Assembly: GCA_021785095.1 (NCBI GenBank)
Contig: JAJYGM010000475.1
Span: 1-13,452 of the forward strand
From: Actinomycetes bacterium
GTDB lineage: Bacteria; Actinomycetota; Acidimicrobiia; Acidimicrobiales; Bog-793
DNA length: 13,452 bases
Direction of reading: 5' to 3'
Positions 7,032 to 13,452 of the stretch are shown one piece after another. The notes under the pieces were generated by a model. That model was not told the DNA's origin. It saw only the letters and a list, made by a program, of their open reading frames with translations, and searched no databases. A program made the translations under genes and the position numbers. Numbering within the stretch: the stretch's first letter is position 1; every line of letters starts with the position of its first letter.

Positions 7032-7967
7032 GTGCGGGCCTATGTGACGGGTGGGTCGGGTTTCGTTGGCGGCTGGTTGAGCGCCCATTTGGAAGAGCTC
7101 GGTGACGAGGTGGTGCTAACCGACTCCGACGTCGACGTCACGGACGCCGACGCGGTCGCCGCGTCGGTGCTGCGCGTCGATCCCGACGTGATCTACCACC
7201 TCGCGGCTCTCTCTCACGTGGGCCGGTCCTGGACGGATCCCGTTCGTACCTTCGAGGTGAACGCCCTAGGAACCTTGCACGTCCTTGAGGCAGCGGCACG
7301 ATGCTCGGTGTTGCCCGCCGTCGTTGTCGTGAGCTCGGCAGAAGTGTACGGCCAAGCTGCAGGAGACGGACCCATCAGCGAGGGCGCCGAGCTGCGGCCG
7401 GTGACGCCGTATGCGGCGAGCAAGGTGGCCGCCGAGTTCCTCGCCCTCCAGGCGTGGCTGGGACGGCAGGTGCCAACAGTTCGCGTGCGCCCCTTCAACC
7501 ACGTCGGCCCTGGACAGTCGCCCGACTTCGTCGTCTCTGCCCTCGCGCAGCGGATCGCCCGCGTCGAACGGTCTGGGGGAGGCGACGTGAAAATAGGTAA
7601 TCTCGCGGCCGCGAGGGACTTCACCGATGTACGCGACGTCGTGCGCGCCTATCGGCTGCTCGCCTCGGCCGTCCTCGAGGACCCCGCGATAGCCGGGCAG
7701 GTCTACAACGTCGCCGCCGGCAAAGCCGTCACTATCGCCGAGATCGCCCAAAGGTTGTGTGCCATGGCCATGGTACCTGTCGACCTCGTGTCGGATCCCT
7801 CCCTGTTTCGTCCTATCGACGTTCCCGTCTTCACCGGGGATGCCGCCCAGCTTCGGCATGCCACCGGCTGGGAGCCTTCGATACCGCTCGAGTCGACGCT
7901 CGAGGAGATGTTCGAGTTCTGGCGTCGTGACGTCCCTGGCCCCGAGGTCAGCCGGCAAGTGACGTGA
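7032..7967 (+). CDS. GDP-mannose 4,6-dehydratase / GDP-4-keto-6-deoxymannose reductase-like SDR protein
   Basis: Extended short-chain dehydrogenase/reductase, 311 residues, resembling the GDP-mannose dehydratase and Rmd reductase group that makes GDP-6-deoxyhexoses such as GDP-rhamnose. Motifs: Rossmann TGGSGFVG (6-13), HLAALSHVGRSWTDP (56-70), VNALGTLHVLEAA (76-88), VVVVSSAEVYG (97-107), catalytic Y127-x3-K131 in TPYAASKVAAE, RVRPFNHVGPGQSPDFVVSA (151-170), RDFTDVRDVVRAY (195-207) and VYNVAAGKAVTI. The S102-A103-E104 triplet stands where dehydratases have T-x-E. The glutamate is kept but threonine is replaced by serine, so dehydratase and reductase cannot be separated by eye. It starts at GTG 7032 behind a likely leaderless promoter. 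Its last 20 bases overlap the convergent small gene. It would act downstream of the GDP-mannose-forming enzyme at the window's left edge. Confidence 0.82.
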   Translation: MRAYVTGGSGFVGGWLSAHLEELGDEVVLTDSDVDVTDADAVAASVLRVDPDVIYHLAALSHVGRSWTDPVRTFEVNALGTLHVLEAAARCSVLPAVVVVSSAEVYGQAAGDGPISEGAELRPVTPYAASKVAAEFLALQAWLGRQVPTVRVRPFNHVGPGQSPDFVVSALAQRIARVERSGGGDVKIGNLAAARDFTDVRDVVRAYRLLASAVLEDPAIAGQVYNVAAGKAVTIAEIAQRLCAMAMVPVDLVSDPSLFRPIDVPVFTGDAAQLRHATGWEPSIPLESTLEEMFEFWRRDVPGPEVSRQVT

Positions 7968-8358
7968 AGAAGGAACGAAGCTGATCGCGAGCGTCCTTGG
8001 CCTGCGAGATGACGGCCCGCGCACCAGGAGGGAGCCGTTCAGAGAGCGGTTCGATCGCGCCATCCCAACGCTCGATCAGCTCGCCGACAGTGTGGTCGAC
8101 TTCCTTCACGGCCCTTGCCAGCTCCTGCGCCATGTCCTTCACCGGCAGCTCGCCCGCGTGCACAAAGTGGCCCGGGTGCCCACACACTCCATCGAGCCGG
8201 CTACTGATCTCACGGCGCCGGACTTGAGCCTTCTGGAGACCGAGCACGGCCAGCCCGATTGCTACATATGCTGCGTCCTTCGCGACAGTTGTCAGATCCG
8301 TTGCCGCCGCCGCGATCTCTTTCCTGGCGCTTTGCTCTCCGCTTGCCCTGCTGACCAT
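7948..8358 (-). CDS. Small helical protein of unknown function
   Basis: A 136-residue protein I cannot assign to a function. I chose the ATG at 8358 because AAAAGGAG (complement of 8366-8373) lies 7 bases upstream; a longer reading from 8442 would begin inside the palindrome and add an atypical Cys-rich stretch. The N-terminal quarter is polar and helical. A moderately hydrophobic segment DAAYVAIGLAVLGLQ (28-42) is followed by a basic stretch KAQVRRRE (43-50). Residues 59-67 hold a Cys/His group (C59, H61, H64, H67). The C-terminal half (75-136) looks amphipathic and helical. The overall look recalls small phasin-like or membrane-associated helical proteins, but this is only resemblance. It is the only minus-strand gene supported here, converges on and overlaps the 7032 gene by 20 bases, and diverges from the large GT2 gene. 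A well-spaced promoter with a palindrome across it suggests its own regulation. Confidence 0.75.
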   Translation of the reverse strand: MVSRASGEQSARKEIAAAATDLTTVAKDAAYVAIGLAVLGLQKAQVRRREISSRLDGVCGHPGHFVHAGELPVKDMAQELARAVKEVDHTVGELIERWDGAIEPLSERLPPGARAVISQAKDARDQLRSFFTSLAG

Positions 8359-8365
8359 GGCAGCA

Positions 8366-8373
8366 CTCCTTTT
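8366..8373 (-). promoter_or_regulatory. Ribosome binding site of the small minus-strand gene
   Basis: On the minus strand the sequence reads AAAAGGAG, 7 bases before the ATG at 8358. This is the strongest Shine-Dalgarno match in the window and decides the start of the small gene. Confidence 0.7.
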
Positions 8374-8427
8374 GTTCAAGCCTTCGGCAGAGCAGCTACC
8401 ACGAGCCGAGCAACCTGCCGTCTGCAC

Positions 8428-8457
8428 GCAACTGTAGCACAACGTGCTAACAGTTGC
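8428..8457. promoter_or_regulatory. 30-base near-perfect palindrome, candidate repressor operator
   Basis: Left arm GCAACTGT (8428-8435) plus AGCAC (8436-8440), spacer AAC (8441-8443), then GTGCT (8444-8448), one unpaired A (8449) and ACAGTTGC (8450-8457). Thirteen bases on each side are complementary with a single bulge. It lies in the 131-base gap between divergent genes and spans the -10 and spacer of the predicted minus-strand promoter, reaching into its -35, the usual position of a repressor site. No T-run follows on either strand and no upstream gene reads into it, so a terminator is less likely. The binding protein is unknown. Confidence 0.6.
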
Positions 8458-8459
8458 AA
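8431..8459 (-). promoter_or_regulatory. Predicted promoter of the small minus-strand gene
   Basis: On the minus strand, -35-like TTGCAA (8459-8454) and -10-like TACAGT (8436-8431) are separated by exactly 17 bases. Transcription would begin near 8424, giving a leader of about 66 bases before the ATG at 8358. The 30-base palindrome covers the -10, the whole spacer and part of the -35, implying control by a DNA-binding protein. Confidence 0.5.
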
Positions 8460-8480
8460 GCGCTGCTGAGCGAGTAGCCT
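8454..8480 (+). promoter_or_regulatory. Predicted promoter for the GT2-membrane gene
   Basis: A -10-like TAGCCT (8475-8480) lies about 10 bases before the ATG at 8490, which has no Shine-Dalgarno sequence, so the transcript would have almost no leader. TTGCAA (8454-8459) could serve as -35, but the spacer is only 15 bases. Because TTGCAA is self-complementary, both divergent promoters could share it. Confidence 0.35.
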
Positions 8481-8489
8481 TGGCCCTTC

Positions 8490-11400
8490 ATGCCGGAGGA
8501 GTACGTACCACCGGTCGTCGCAGTGGTGGTCAGCACGGCTTCGGCGGCGGGACTGGACCAGTGCCTTGAGTCTCTCGCAGCTCAGGACTATCCGAGCTTG
8601 GATGTCCTTGTTGTAGACACCGGGACAGGCGACGACCTGACAACCCAGGTGGCAAAGTTCCTCCCGGGCGGGTTCGTGCGCAGGCGCCCTGACGCGACGG
8701 GGTTCGCGGCGGCAGCAAACGAGGTGCTCAGCGGGATCGAGGGGGCAAGCTTCTTCCTGTTCTGCCACGACGACGTCGCGCTTGCTCCCAGTGCCGTCCG
8801 ACTGATGGTCGAGGAGGCGTTCCGCTCCAACGCCGGCATCGTCGGCCCGAAGCTCCTTGACTGGGAGACTCCCGATCGGATACTGCAGATCGGCCTCGGC
8901 ATGAGCCGGTTCGGGTCTCCGGTTGCCCGCATCGAAGAAGGTGAGCTCGACCAGGCACAGCACGACGAGGTCAGAGAGGTCTTCGCCGTGCCGAGCGCGT
9001 GCATGCTCGCAAGGGTTGATCTCTTCGCCGCGATCGGTGGCTTCGATTCGGAGATCGGCGCCTACGGCGAAGACGTCGACCTGTGCTGGAGAGCACAGCT
9101 GGCCGCCGCGCGCGTCGTCATCGCGCCTCGCGCCGTCGCGCGCCATCGCCAGTCGACCGCCGCCGGCGAGAGGCCGATCGGGAACGAGACCGCGATCCGC
9201 CGGCGAAACGAGCTGCGCTCGGTCCTGAAGAACTACGGGCTCCTGCGCAGGTTGACGGTCGCTCTGGAGCTCGCCATCTTGGTGGTCCTCGACTCGGTGG
9301 CCGCCCCCCTCACAGGGAGGAGGGACCGCGCCAGGGCGGCGCGCTCGGCGTGGCGATGGAACATTGACCACCGGCGGTCGCTGCGTGAGGCGCGCCAGGT
9401 GGTTCACGATGTGAGACAGGTGAGCGATCGGCCCTTGGTCAGCCGCATGGCACGGCGCAGCTATCTCCACCGGCTGACCGATCCGCAAAACCAGGGCGAC
9501 GGCTCTGCGGTGCGACACCATCGTGGCGCACCATCTGGTCGCGTAACGGCGGGTCCCGGCGCCGGACCGCACGTCCAACGAGACGACCGGGCCCGCGAGG
9601 TCGACAAGCTGACGGCTCTGTACGAGCGAGCTCGGAGCGGAGAGATGAAGTCAGGGCGGGCGGTCGTTGCCATCCTGATCAGCCTGCTTGTTCTGGTGGG
9701 AGTACGCGGCCTGCTCTTTGGCCACCTACCGGTCATCGGCGACCTTGTCGTCGCCCCGAGCGCGCTTCACCTCCTCGGCCAGTGGGTGGGCGGCCGCAGT
9801 GACCCGGGCTGGGGGCCAGCGCAGGTGAGCCCATCTGCCTACGGTCTGATCGGGCTCGTCGGCATCGTCCTTGGTGACAGCTCTGCGGTCGCGCTCAAGT
9901 TTGCCCTGCTGAGCGGGATCGTCGTCGGCTCGATTGGAACCTGGCGACTACTCGATGCTTTTGGCTCTCATCGCGCCCAGTTGGTTGGCGTCGTCGTGTT
10001 CGTCTCGTCGCCGCTGCTATGGAACGGGCTCGGCACAGGTGACATCGAGTCGTCGGTCGCCCTGGCGGGCCTGCCCTTCGTCCTTCGACGCCTGGCGCGC
10101 TCTAGTGGGCTCGAGCCGTTCGGACGACCGGGTGGTGCGCCCGGAGGTGGCTGGGGCCCGAGAGATCTCATCGCCGAGATCGCACCTCTCGGGCTCCTCC
10201 TGGCAGCCATGATCGCCCTTTCTCCACCTGTCGTGCTCGATGTCGGCGTCGTGGCGGTCATGTCGCTGGTCGCGAGTGCCGCCGTCGGAGGTTGGCGCGC
10301 GATGCTTCGTGCTGTCTCGGTGGGATCAGCAGGAGTTGTCGTGGCGTTTGCCTGCTGTCTGCCCTGGTCGGTGACTTGGTTCCAGAGTGGGGCGAGGTGG
10401 AGCCTGTTCTCCGGAAGCGTCTCGTCTGCGGGATCGGCACTTTCTCCAGCTGACCTTCTGCGGGGGCACACCGGAGCAATAGGCGGCTTCTGGGGGGTGG
10501 CCGGACTGGTTGGGTTTGCTGCGTTCGGTTTCCTCTGGGCCAGGGGACCGCGGCTCGCCTGGGTGACTCGCTGGTGGCTCTGCGCGCTCGGATCGGTGCT
10601 GCTCGCTTGGATAGCGGGCGAGGGCTGGCTCGGCGCCGGTGGTGGAAGAGTCGAGGTGCTGGTGGCTCCCGCCGCGGTCGCTTTCGCAGCTTGCTGTGGG
10701 ATCGGGACGGCCGCGTTCGAGTCCGACCTGAGGCGGCATCGCTTCGGATGGAGGCAGGTAACCGGGGTGCTGGCTGCGCTTTGCCTGGCTCTGGGGGTTG
10801 TGCCTGCTCTGGGTGCTCTGCTCGGGGGACGAGCGGGGATGCCGGGAATCGGTTTCGAAGAAGCGTCAGCCGAGTTCACGACCCCCTTTCCGCCTGGGGC
10901 TCGCGTCCTTTGGATCGGCAATCCGCTGGCGCTGCCAGGCACGGCATTCCAGGCGGCCAAGGGCCTGGCTGCGTTCGTCACGACTGCGGGGCTTCCCACC
11001 GTGGCCACGCTCTGGCCGGCTGCCAACCCGGGACCTGCCGGCGGAGTGTCCGAGGATGTGGTATCAGCTATGGCGGGCCGCACTCTTAGACTTGGAGCCC
11101 TGGTCGCCCCGGCCGGGATCCGCTACATAGTCGTACCGACAGCCGGTGCGCCAGCGCTCATAGGTGAGCAGGCGCCGGTGCCGGCGTTGCCTCCGAGAGG
11201 ACTTGTCACTGGCCTCGAGGCCCAGACCGACCTGCGCCAGCTGCCAAACGATGACGGGATGCTTGTCTGGGCGAACGCCCGCTGGACACCGCAGGACGGG
11301 CTGGGGACTCTCTCGGGACCAGGCAGCGCGTCCCTCGGCGGGTTCGCACTGGTCGGTGTCGCGGCCGGGCTCCTCGTGATCTGCTCGTGCATAGTCGAAG

Positions 11401-11591
11401 GAGTGCTGCGGAGGCGGCGGCCGCGGCCGCGTCGCGCGTCTGTGGCAGCCGCCGGCGGGACCGCGACGGCCCGGGCGGTAGCCGACGTAGCCCGGCTGGC
11501 AAATGCCGAGCCCACCGAGCCCGCCCAGATCCCGGCTCCATCGTCGCCTCGCCACCACCGCCTGCGGAAGCGACTTCGCGATGCAACCTGA
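8490..11591 (+). CDS. Large membrane glycosyltransferase: N-terminal GT2 domain fused to multi-pass membrane domain
   Basis: A 1033-residue protein. Residues about 8-265 form an inverting GT-A (family GT2) domain of the rhamnosyltransferase/WbbL kind: VVVSTASAAGLDQCLESLAA (12-31), VLVVDTGTGDD (39-49), metal-binding CHDDV (92-96), GIVGPKLLDWETPDRILQIG (116-135), VPSACMLARVDLFAAIGGFD (167-186) and YGEDVDLCWR (192-201). A basic linker (about 275-385) follows. Then come about ten hydrophobic segments between roughly 388 and 780, an external-looking domain (about 780-945), a last membrane helix (about 950-975) and a basic Ala/Arg-rich tail. I infer that it transfers a sugar inside and has an additional membrane or transport-related role; the membrane part has no motif I recognise. 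Proteins of this layout commonly sit before DUF5719 genes in actinobacteria. It starts at ATG 8490 behind a near-leaderless promoter, and its stop overlaps the next gene by 11 bases. Confidence 0.87.
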   Translation: MPEEYVPPVVAVVVSTASAAGLDQCLESLAAQDYPSLDVLVVDTGTGDDLTTQVAKFLPGGFVRRRPDATGFAAAANEVLSGIEGASFFLFCHDDVALAPSAVRLMVEEAFRSNAGIVGPKLLDWETPDRILQIGLGMSRFGSPVARIEEGELDQAQHDEVREVFAVPSACMLARVDLFAAIGGFDSEIGAYGEDVDLCWRAQLAAARVVIAPRAVARHRQSTAAGERPIGNETAIRRRNELRSVLKNYGLLRRLTVALELAILVVLDSVAAPLTGRRDRARAARSAWRWNIDHRRSLREARQVVHDVRQVSDRPLVSRMARRSYLHRLTDPQNQGDGSAVRHHRGAPSGRVTAGPGAGPHVQRDDRAREVDKLTALYERARSGEMKSGRAVVAILISLLVLVGVRGLLFGHLPVIGDLVVAPSALHLLGQWVGGRSDPGWGPAQVSPSAYGLIGLVGIVLGDSSAVALKFALLSGIVVGSIGTWRLLDAFGSHRAQLVGVVVFVSSPLLWNGLGTGDIESSVALAGLPFVLRRLARSSGLEPFGRPGGAPGGGWGPRDLIAEIAPLGLLLAAMIALSPPVVLDVGVVAVMSLVASAAVGGWRAMLRAVSVGSAGVVVAFACCLPWSVTWFQSGARWSLFSGSVSSAGSALSPADLLRGHTGAIGGFWGVAGLVGFAAFGFLWARGPRLAWVTRWWLCALGSVLLAWIAGEGWLGAGGGRVEVLVAPAAVAFAACCGIGTAAFESDLRRHRFGWRQVTGVLAALCLALGVVPALGALLGGRAGMPGIGFEEASAEFTTPFPPGARVLWIGNPLALPGTAFQAAKGLAAFVTTAGLPTVATLWPAANPGPAGGVSEDVVSAMAGRTLRLGALVAPAGIRYIVVPTAGAPALIGEQAPVPALPPRGLVTGLEAQTDLRQLPNDDGMLVWANARWTPQDGLGTLSGPGSASLGGFALVGVAAGLLVICSCIVEGVLRRRRPRPRRASVAAAGGTATARAVADVARLANAEPTEPAQIPAPSSPRHHRLRKRLRDAT

Positions 11592-13263
11592 CAGCGACGC
11601 GACCCCGGCAGCCGTGCGCCTGCGCTCGAGAGCAGGTCGCGAGGCAAACGGCGCCGAGGTACGAGTCCGCGTGCGAGCGATCCTGCTCGTAGCTCTGATG
11701 CTGGCCGGCATCTTGACAGCTGGGGCGGTCGTGCGCACTGGCGTACCTCGTGCCGCCAACATGCCTCGAGGGGGGCAGCTTCCTGTAGTGAACCTGGCGT
11801 CATCGACCTCGATCGAGTGGGAATGTCCCGGCCCGCTCCCAGCGGGGTCATCGTCTAAGCAGTCATCTGTCGTCATAGACAACCCAGGGCGGGCTCTTGC
11901 CCGCGTCCAGGTATTTGTCGACGCCGTAGCCGCTGTCCCGAGGAGAGCTGAGCGCGCCTTGCCATCCTGGAGCACGGAGCTAGCTCTGGCTCCCGGTACC
12001 CAAAGAGTCGTAGCGCTGCGCAGGACGGGTCCGCGCCAGGACGACGCCGTCAGCGTCCTCGAGATCGCCGGCTCGGTCGCGGTCTTCGAGTCGACCGTCA
12101 CCGTGCCACGGGCGGCAGCCTCCTCCGGGGGGAAGAGACGCGCCCCGAGGTCCTTGCCGAGCCCGACCCAGCAAGAGTCCCCTTGCGCAACTGGTGGCAC
12201 CACCAGCTCCTATATCGCCGCGGGATCGACCAGCGGCCGCTCCGATATCTTGGTCGCGCTCTTCGATCCGACCGCAACTCAGGCCGTGGTCGGGATACGT
12301 GCCTCGACCGCTTCGGGAGTTGTCGTCCCTCCCGCCCTGCAGGGTCTGATCATCAGGCCCTATTCGCTCCAGGTGTTCGACCTCGCACGTTTGGTCGTGC
12401 AGCAGGCCCTAGTCGCGATCTCCGACGAGACGTCGATGGGCCGGGTCGTTCTCGGCGCCTATGAGACAGTTGCCTCGGATCCAACGGCGGCGACGGCACT
12501 GCACGGGCAGGCTCTTGTGATCGGTGTAGGGTCCCCCCGTTCCTCTTGGGTGATGACTCCAGGGCCCGTGGCACGGAGCGGAACCGTCTCTGTTGACGTG
12601 TACGACCCAGGGTCGCGGGCCGCCGACGTGAGCATCTCGTCCCGCTCCGCTTCGTCGCAGGGGAGCGGCCGGCCCGTAGTCGAGATCTCGGCAATCGTGC
12701 CTGCCGGCGACGTACGCGAGATAACGCTGCCGTCGCCCACCGTGCCGCCGGCGCGGACCCCCAAGCCGACCCCGCGTCAGATCCTCCGGGGCCCGATCGT
12801 CCTGAAGGCCGCCGGAGGCGTCGGCGTGGTGGTGGCTCGAAGTGGCGTGCAGCAGGTTGCTGCCCATGCCCAGACGGTGGCTCTGCTGGCGGCGACTTGC
12901 GAGCCTGCTTCCGAGTGGCTCCTTCCTGTTGCTGCTTCATCGATCGCGAGCACAGGTGGGTCGTTGCCAGAACGCGGCGGCATCGTTGTCAGCGACCCGG
13001 GGGACGTGCCGGCCACGATCGAGGTGGTGCGACTTGCAACCGATGGGCCGAGCCGCTCTCACCTGGCGGTTATGTCCCTCGCTCCGGGCGCCACCGTGAC
13101 TTTGACACTGAGCCTGCCCGGCCCTGGCACAGCCTTTGCCGGACTCGAGCTGATCTCGAGCTCACCTGTCGTCGCTGAGCAGGACTTGTCAAGTGTCGCG
13201 CCACCTCACAGGGTCGTCATGTTCGCGCCGGCGCCCCTGGAGGGGATTCCGCTGCTGCCCTGA
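11581..13263 (+). CDS. Membrane-anchored exported protein of the DUF5719 type with four repeated beta modules
   Basis: A 560-residue protein from ATG 11581, which overlaps the preceding stop by 11 bases; upstream in-frame ATGs (for example 11503) lie inside the GT2 gene. One uncleaved-looking signal anchor occurs at about 32-51 (RAILLVALMLAGILTAGAVV) after a basic N-terminus, so the rest should face outside. That part is rich in beta strands and in S, V, A, P and G. I see four units with a D/N-P turn followed by alternating hydrophobics, then a P-x-hydrophobic strand about 30-37 residues on: VIDNPGRALARVQV (98-111), VALFDPTATQAVVGI (225-239), VDVYDPGSRAADVSI (338-352) and IVVSDPGDVPATIEV (468-482). 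Cysteines at 82, 202 and 440 precede three of the units. There is no catalytic motif. Family placement rests on resemblance and on its position after the GT2-membrane gene. Likely a partner or scaffold in envelope glycan display; function unknown. Confidence 0.8.
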   Translation: MQPDSDATPAAVRLRSRAGREANGAEVRVRVRAILLVALMLAGILTAGAVVRTGVPRAANMPRGGQLPVVNLASSTSIEWECPGPLPAGSSSKQSSVVIDNPGRALARVQVFVDAVAAVPRRAERALPSWSTELALAPGTQRVVALRRTGPRQDDAVSVLEIAGSVAVFESTVTVPRAAASSGGKRRAPRSLPSPTQQESPCATGGTTSSYIAAGSTSGRSDILVALFDPTATQAVVGIRASTASGVVVPPALQGLIIRPYSLQVFDLARLVVQQALVAISDETSMGRVVLGAYETVASDPTAATALHGQALVIGVGSPRSSWVMTPGPVARSGTVSVDVYDPGSRAADVSISSRSASSQGSGRPVVEISAIVPAGDVREITLPSPTVPPARTPKPTPRQILRGPIVLKAAGGVGVVVARSGVQQVAAHAQTVALLAATCEPASEWLLPVAASSIASTGGSLPERGGIVVSDPGDVPATIEVVRLATDGPSRSHLAVMSLAPGATVTLTLSLPGPGTAFAGLELISSSPVVAEQDLSSVAPPHRVVMFAPAPLEGIPLLP

Positions 13264-13452
13264 GGAGTCCTGTGGTCGCACTGTGGCAGGCGGTGACCTC
13301 AGCAAAGCGTCGATGCCCAGTCGCTTGACTGCGGGCCGCGGAGGACCTCAGTCCATTCCGGGCGCTACCCTCGGTCCGTCCACGGAAAGCCCGCTCGAGC
13401 CCGAAGGCACCGGCGGTGCCGAGACGGCGAGAGGAGAGGGCTCCGAGCTCCC
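13264..13452. other. 3' edge region without a supportable gene
   Basis: No reading frame here has a convincing start or recognisable protein. A -10-like TACCCT lies at 13366-13371 without a good -35, and a purine-rich AGAGGAGAGGG (13430-13440) near the edge could be the ribosome binding site of a + strand gene starting just outside. A minus-strand frame open from the right edge to a stop at 13348 reads as a Pro/Ser/Gly-rich tail and could be the end of a convergent gene. Neither can be decided from this window. Confidence 0.4.
13406..13420 (+). terminator. Possible hairpin after the DUF5719-type gene
   Basis: GGCACC (13406-13411), a GGC loop and GGTGCC (13415-13420) form a perfect 6-base stem. 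No T-run follows, so a factor-independent terminator is doubtful, and it lies 143 bases past the stop. It could equally be chance in this GC-rich sequence. Confidence 0.2.

Noticed and set aside
7948..8442. Longer version of the small minus-strand gene from ATG 8442
   Set aside because: It starts inside the palindrome, lacks a ribosome binding site and adds a Cys-rich stretch; ATG 8358 has AAAAGGAG at ideal distance.
8428..8457. Palindrome as a CIRCE element for the HrcA heat-shock repressor
   Set aside because: It shares TTAGCAC/GTGCTA-like half-sites on the minus strand, but the gap between them is 3 bases, not the longer spacing of CIRCE, and no chaperone gene is near.
9968..11083. Minus-strand open frame of 371 codons inside the GT2-membrane gene
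   Set aside because: It is antisense to well-formed transmembrane coding sequence, and its Pro/Ala/Thr-rich product shows no domain.
11064..12203. Minus-strand open frame of 379 codons across the junction of the GT2 and DUF5719-type genes
   Set aside because: It covers two coupled + strand genes, has no ribosome binding site, and its composition is typical of a GC-rich shadow frame.
13272..13328. Tiny open frame of 18 codons after GAGGAG at the right edge
   Set aside because: Too short, no recognisable content, and it ends at once; the purines belong to the end of the preceding gene.
13348..13452. Minus-strand open frame entering from the right edge
   Set aside because: Only 34 low-complexity codons are visible. 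It could be the tail of a convergent gene but cannot be supported as a feature.

Overview
The window is very GC-rich and gene-dense. Genes overlap by 1 to 11 bases at most junctions, GTG starts are common, and two transcription units look leaderless or nearly so. With a coenzyme F420 gene pair and a GT2-membrane protein next to a DUF5719-type exported protein, this points to an actinobacterium. Acidimicrobiia is my best guess, from overall resemblance only. No RNA gene, mobile element or CRISPR array was seen.

Region 1 (1-6982, all + strand) looks like one operon whose start lies left of the window. It holds the 3' part of a GDP-mannose-type sugar nucleotidyltransferase, a GalE-type NAD-dependent epimerase, cofD and cofE (F420 biosynthesis), and three consecutive family 4 glycosyltransferases. 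Most junctions are GTGA/ATGA overlaps, suggesting translational coupling. cofD is broken: about 70 bases coding for its most conserved block are missing and the reading frame changes there.

Region 2 (7000-8490) holds a GDP-mannose dehydratase/reductase-like gene with its own apparent leaderless promoter. A small minus-strand gene of unknown function overlaps its 3' end. A 131-base divergent intergenic region follows, with a 30-base near-perfect palindrome lying across the predicted promoter of the small gene.

Region 3 (8490-13263) holds a 1033-residue protein (cytoplasmic GT2 domain, multi-pass membrane domain, outer domain). It is coupled to an exported, membrane-anchored protein of the DUF5719 type that I read as four repeated beta-rich modules. 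The last 189 bases hold no gene I can support.

Together the genes make sense as a locus for a mannose- or deoxyhexose-containing cell-envelope glycan. The sugar-nucleotide enzymes would supply GDP-mannose and derived donors, the four glycosyltransferases would assemble the chain, and the large membrane protein with its exported partner would act at or across the membrane. The F420 genes in the middle recall the mycobacterial neighbourhood of fbiA/fbiB, manB and wbbL. I see no clearly new system. The least explained parts are the cofD lesion, the palindrome-controlled small gene, and the modular exported protein.
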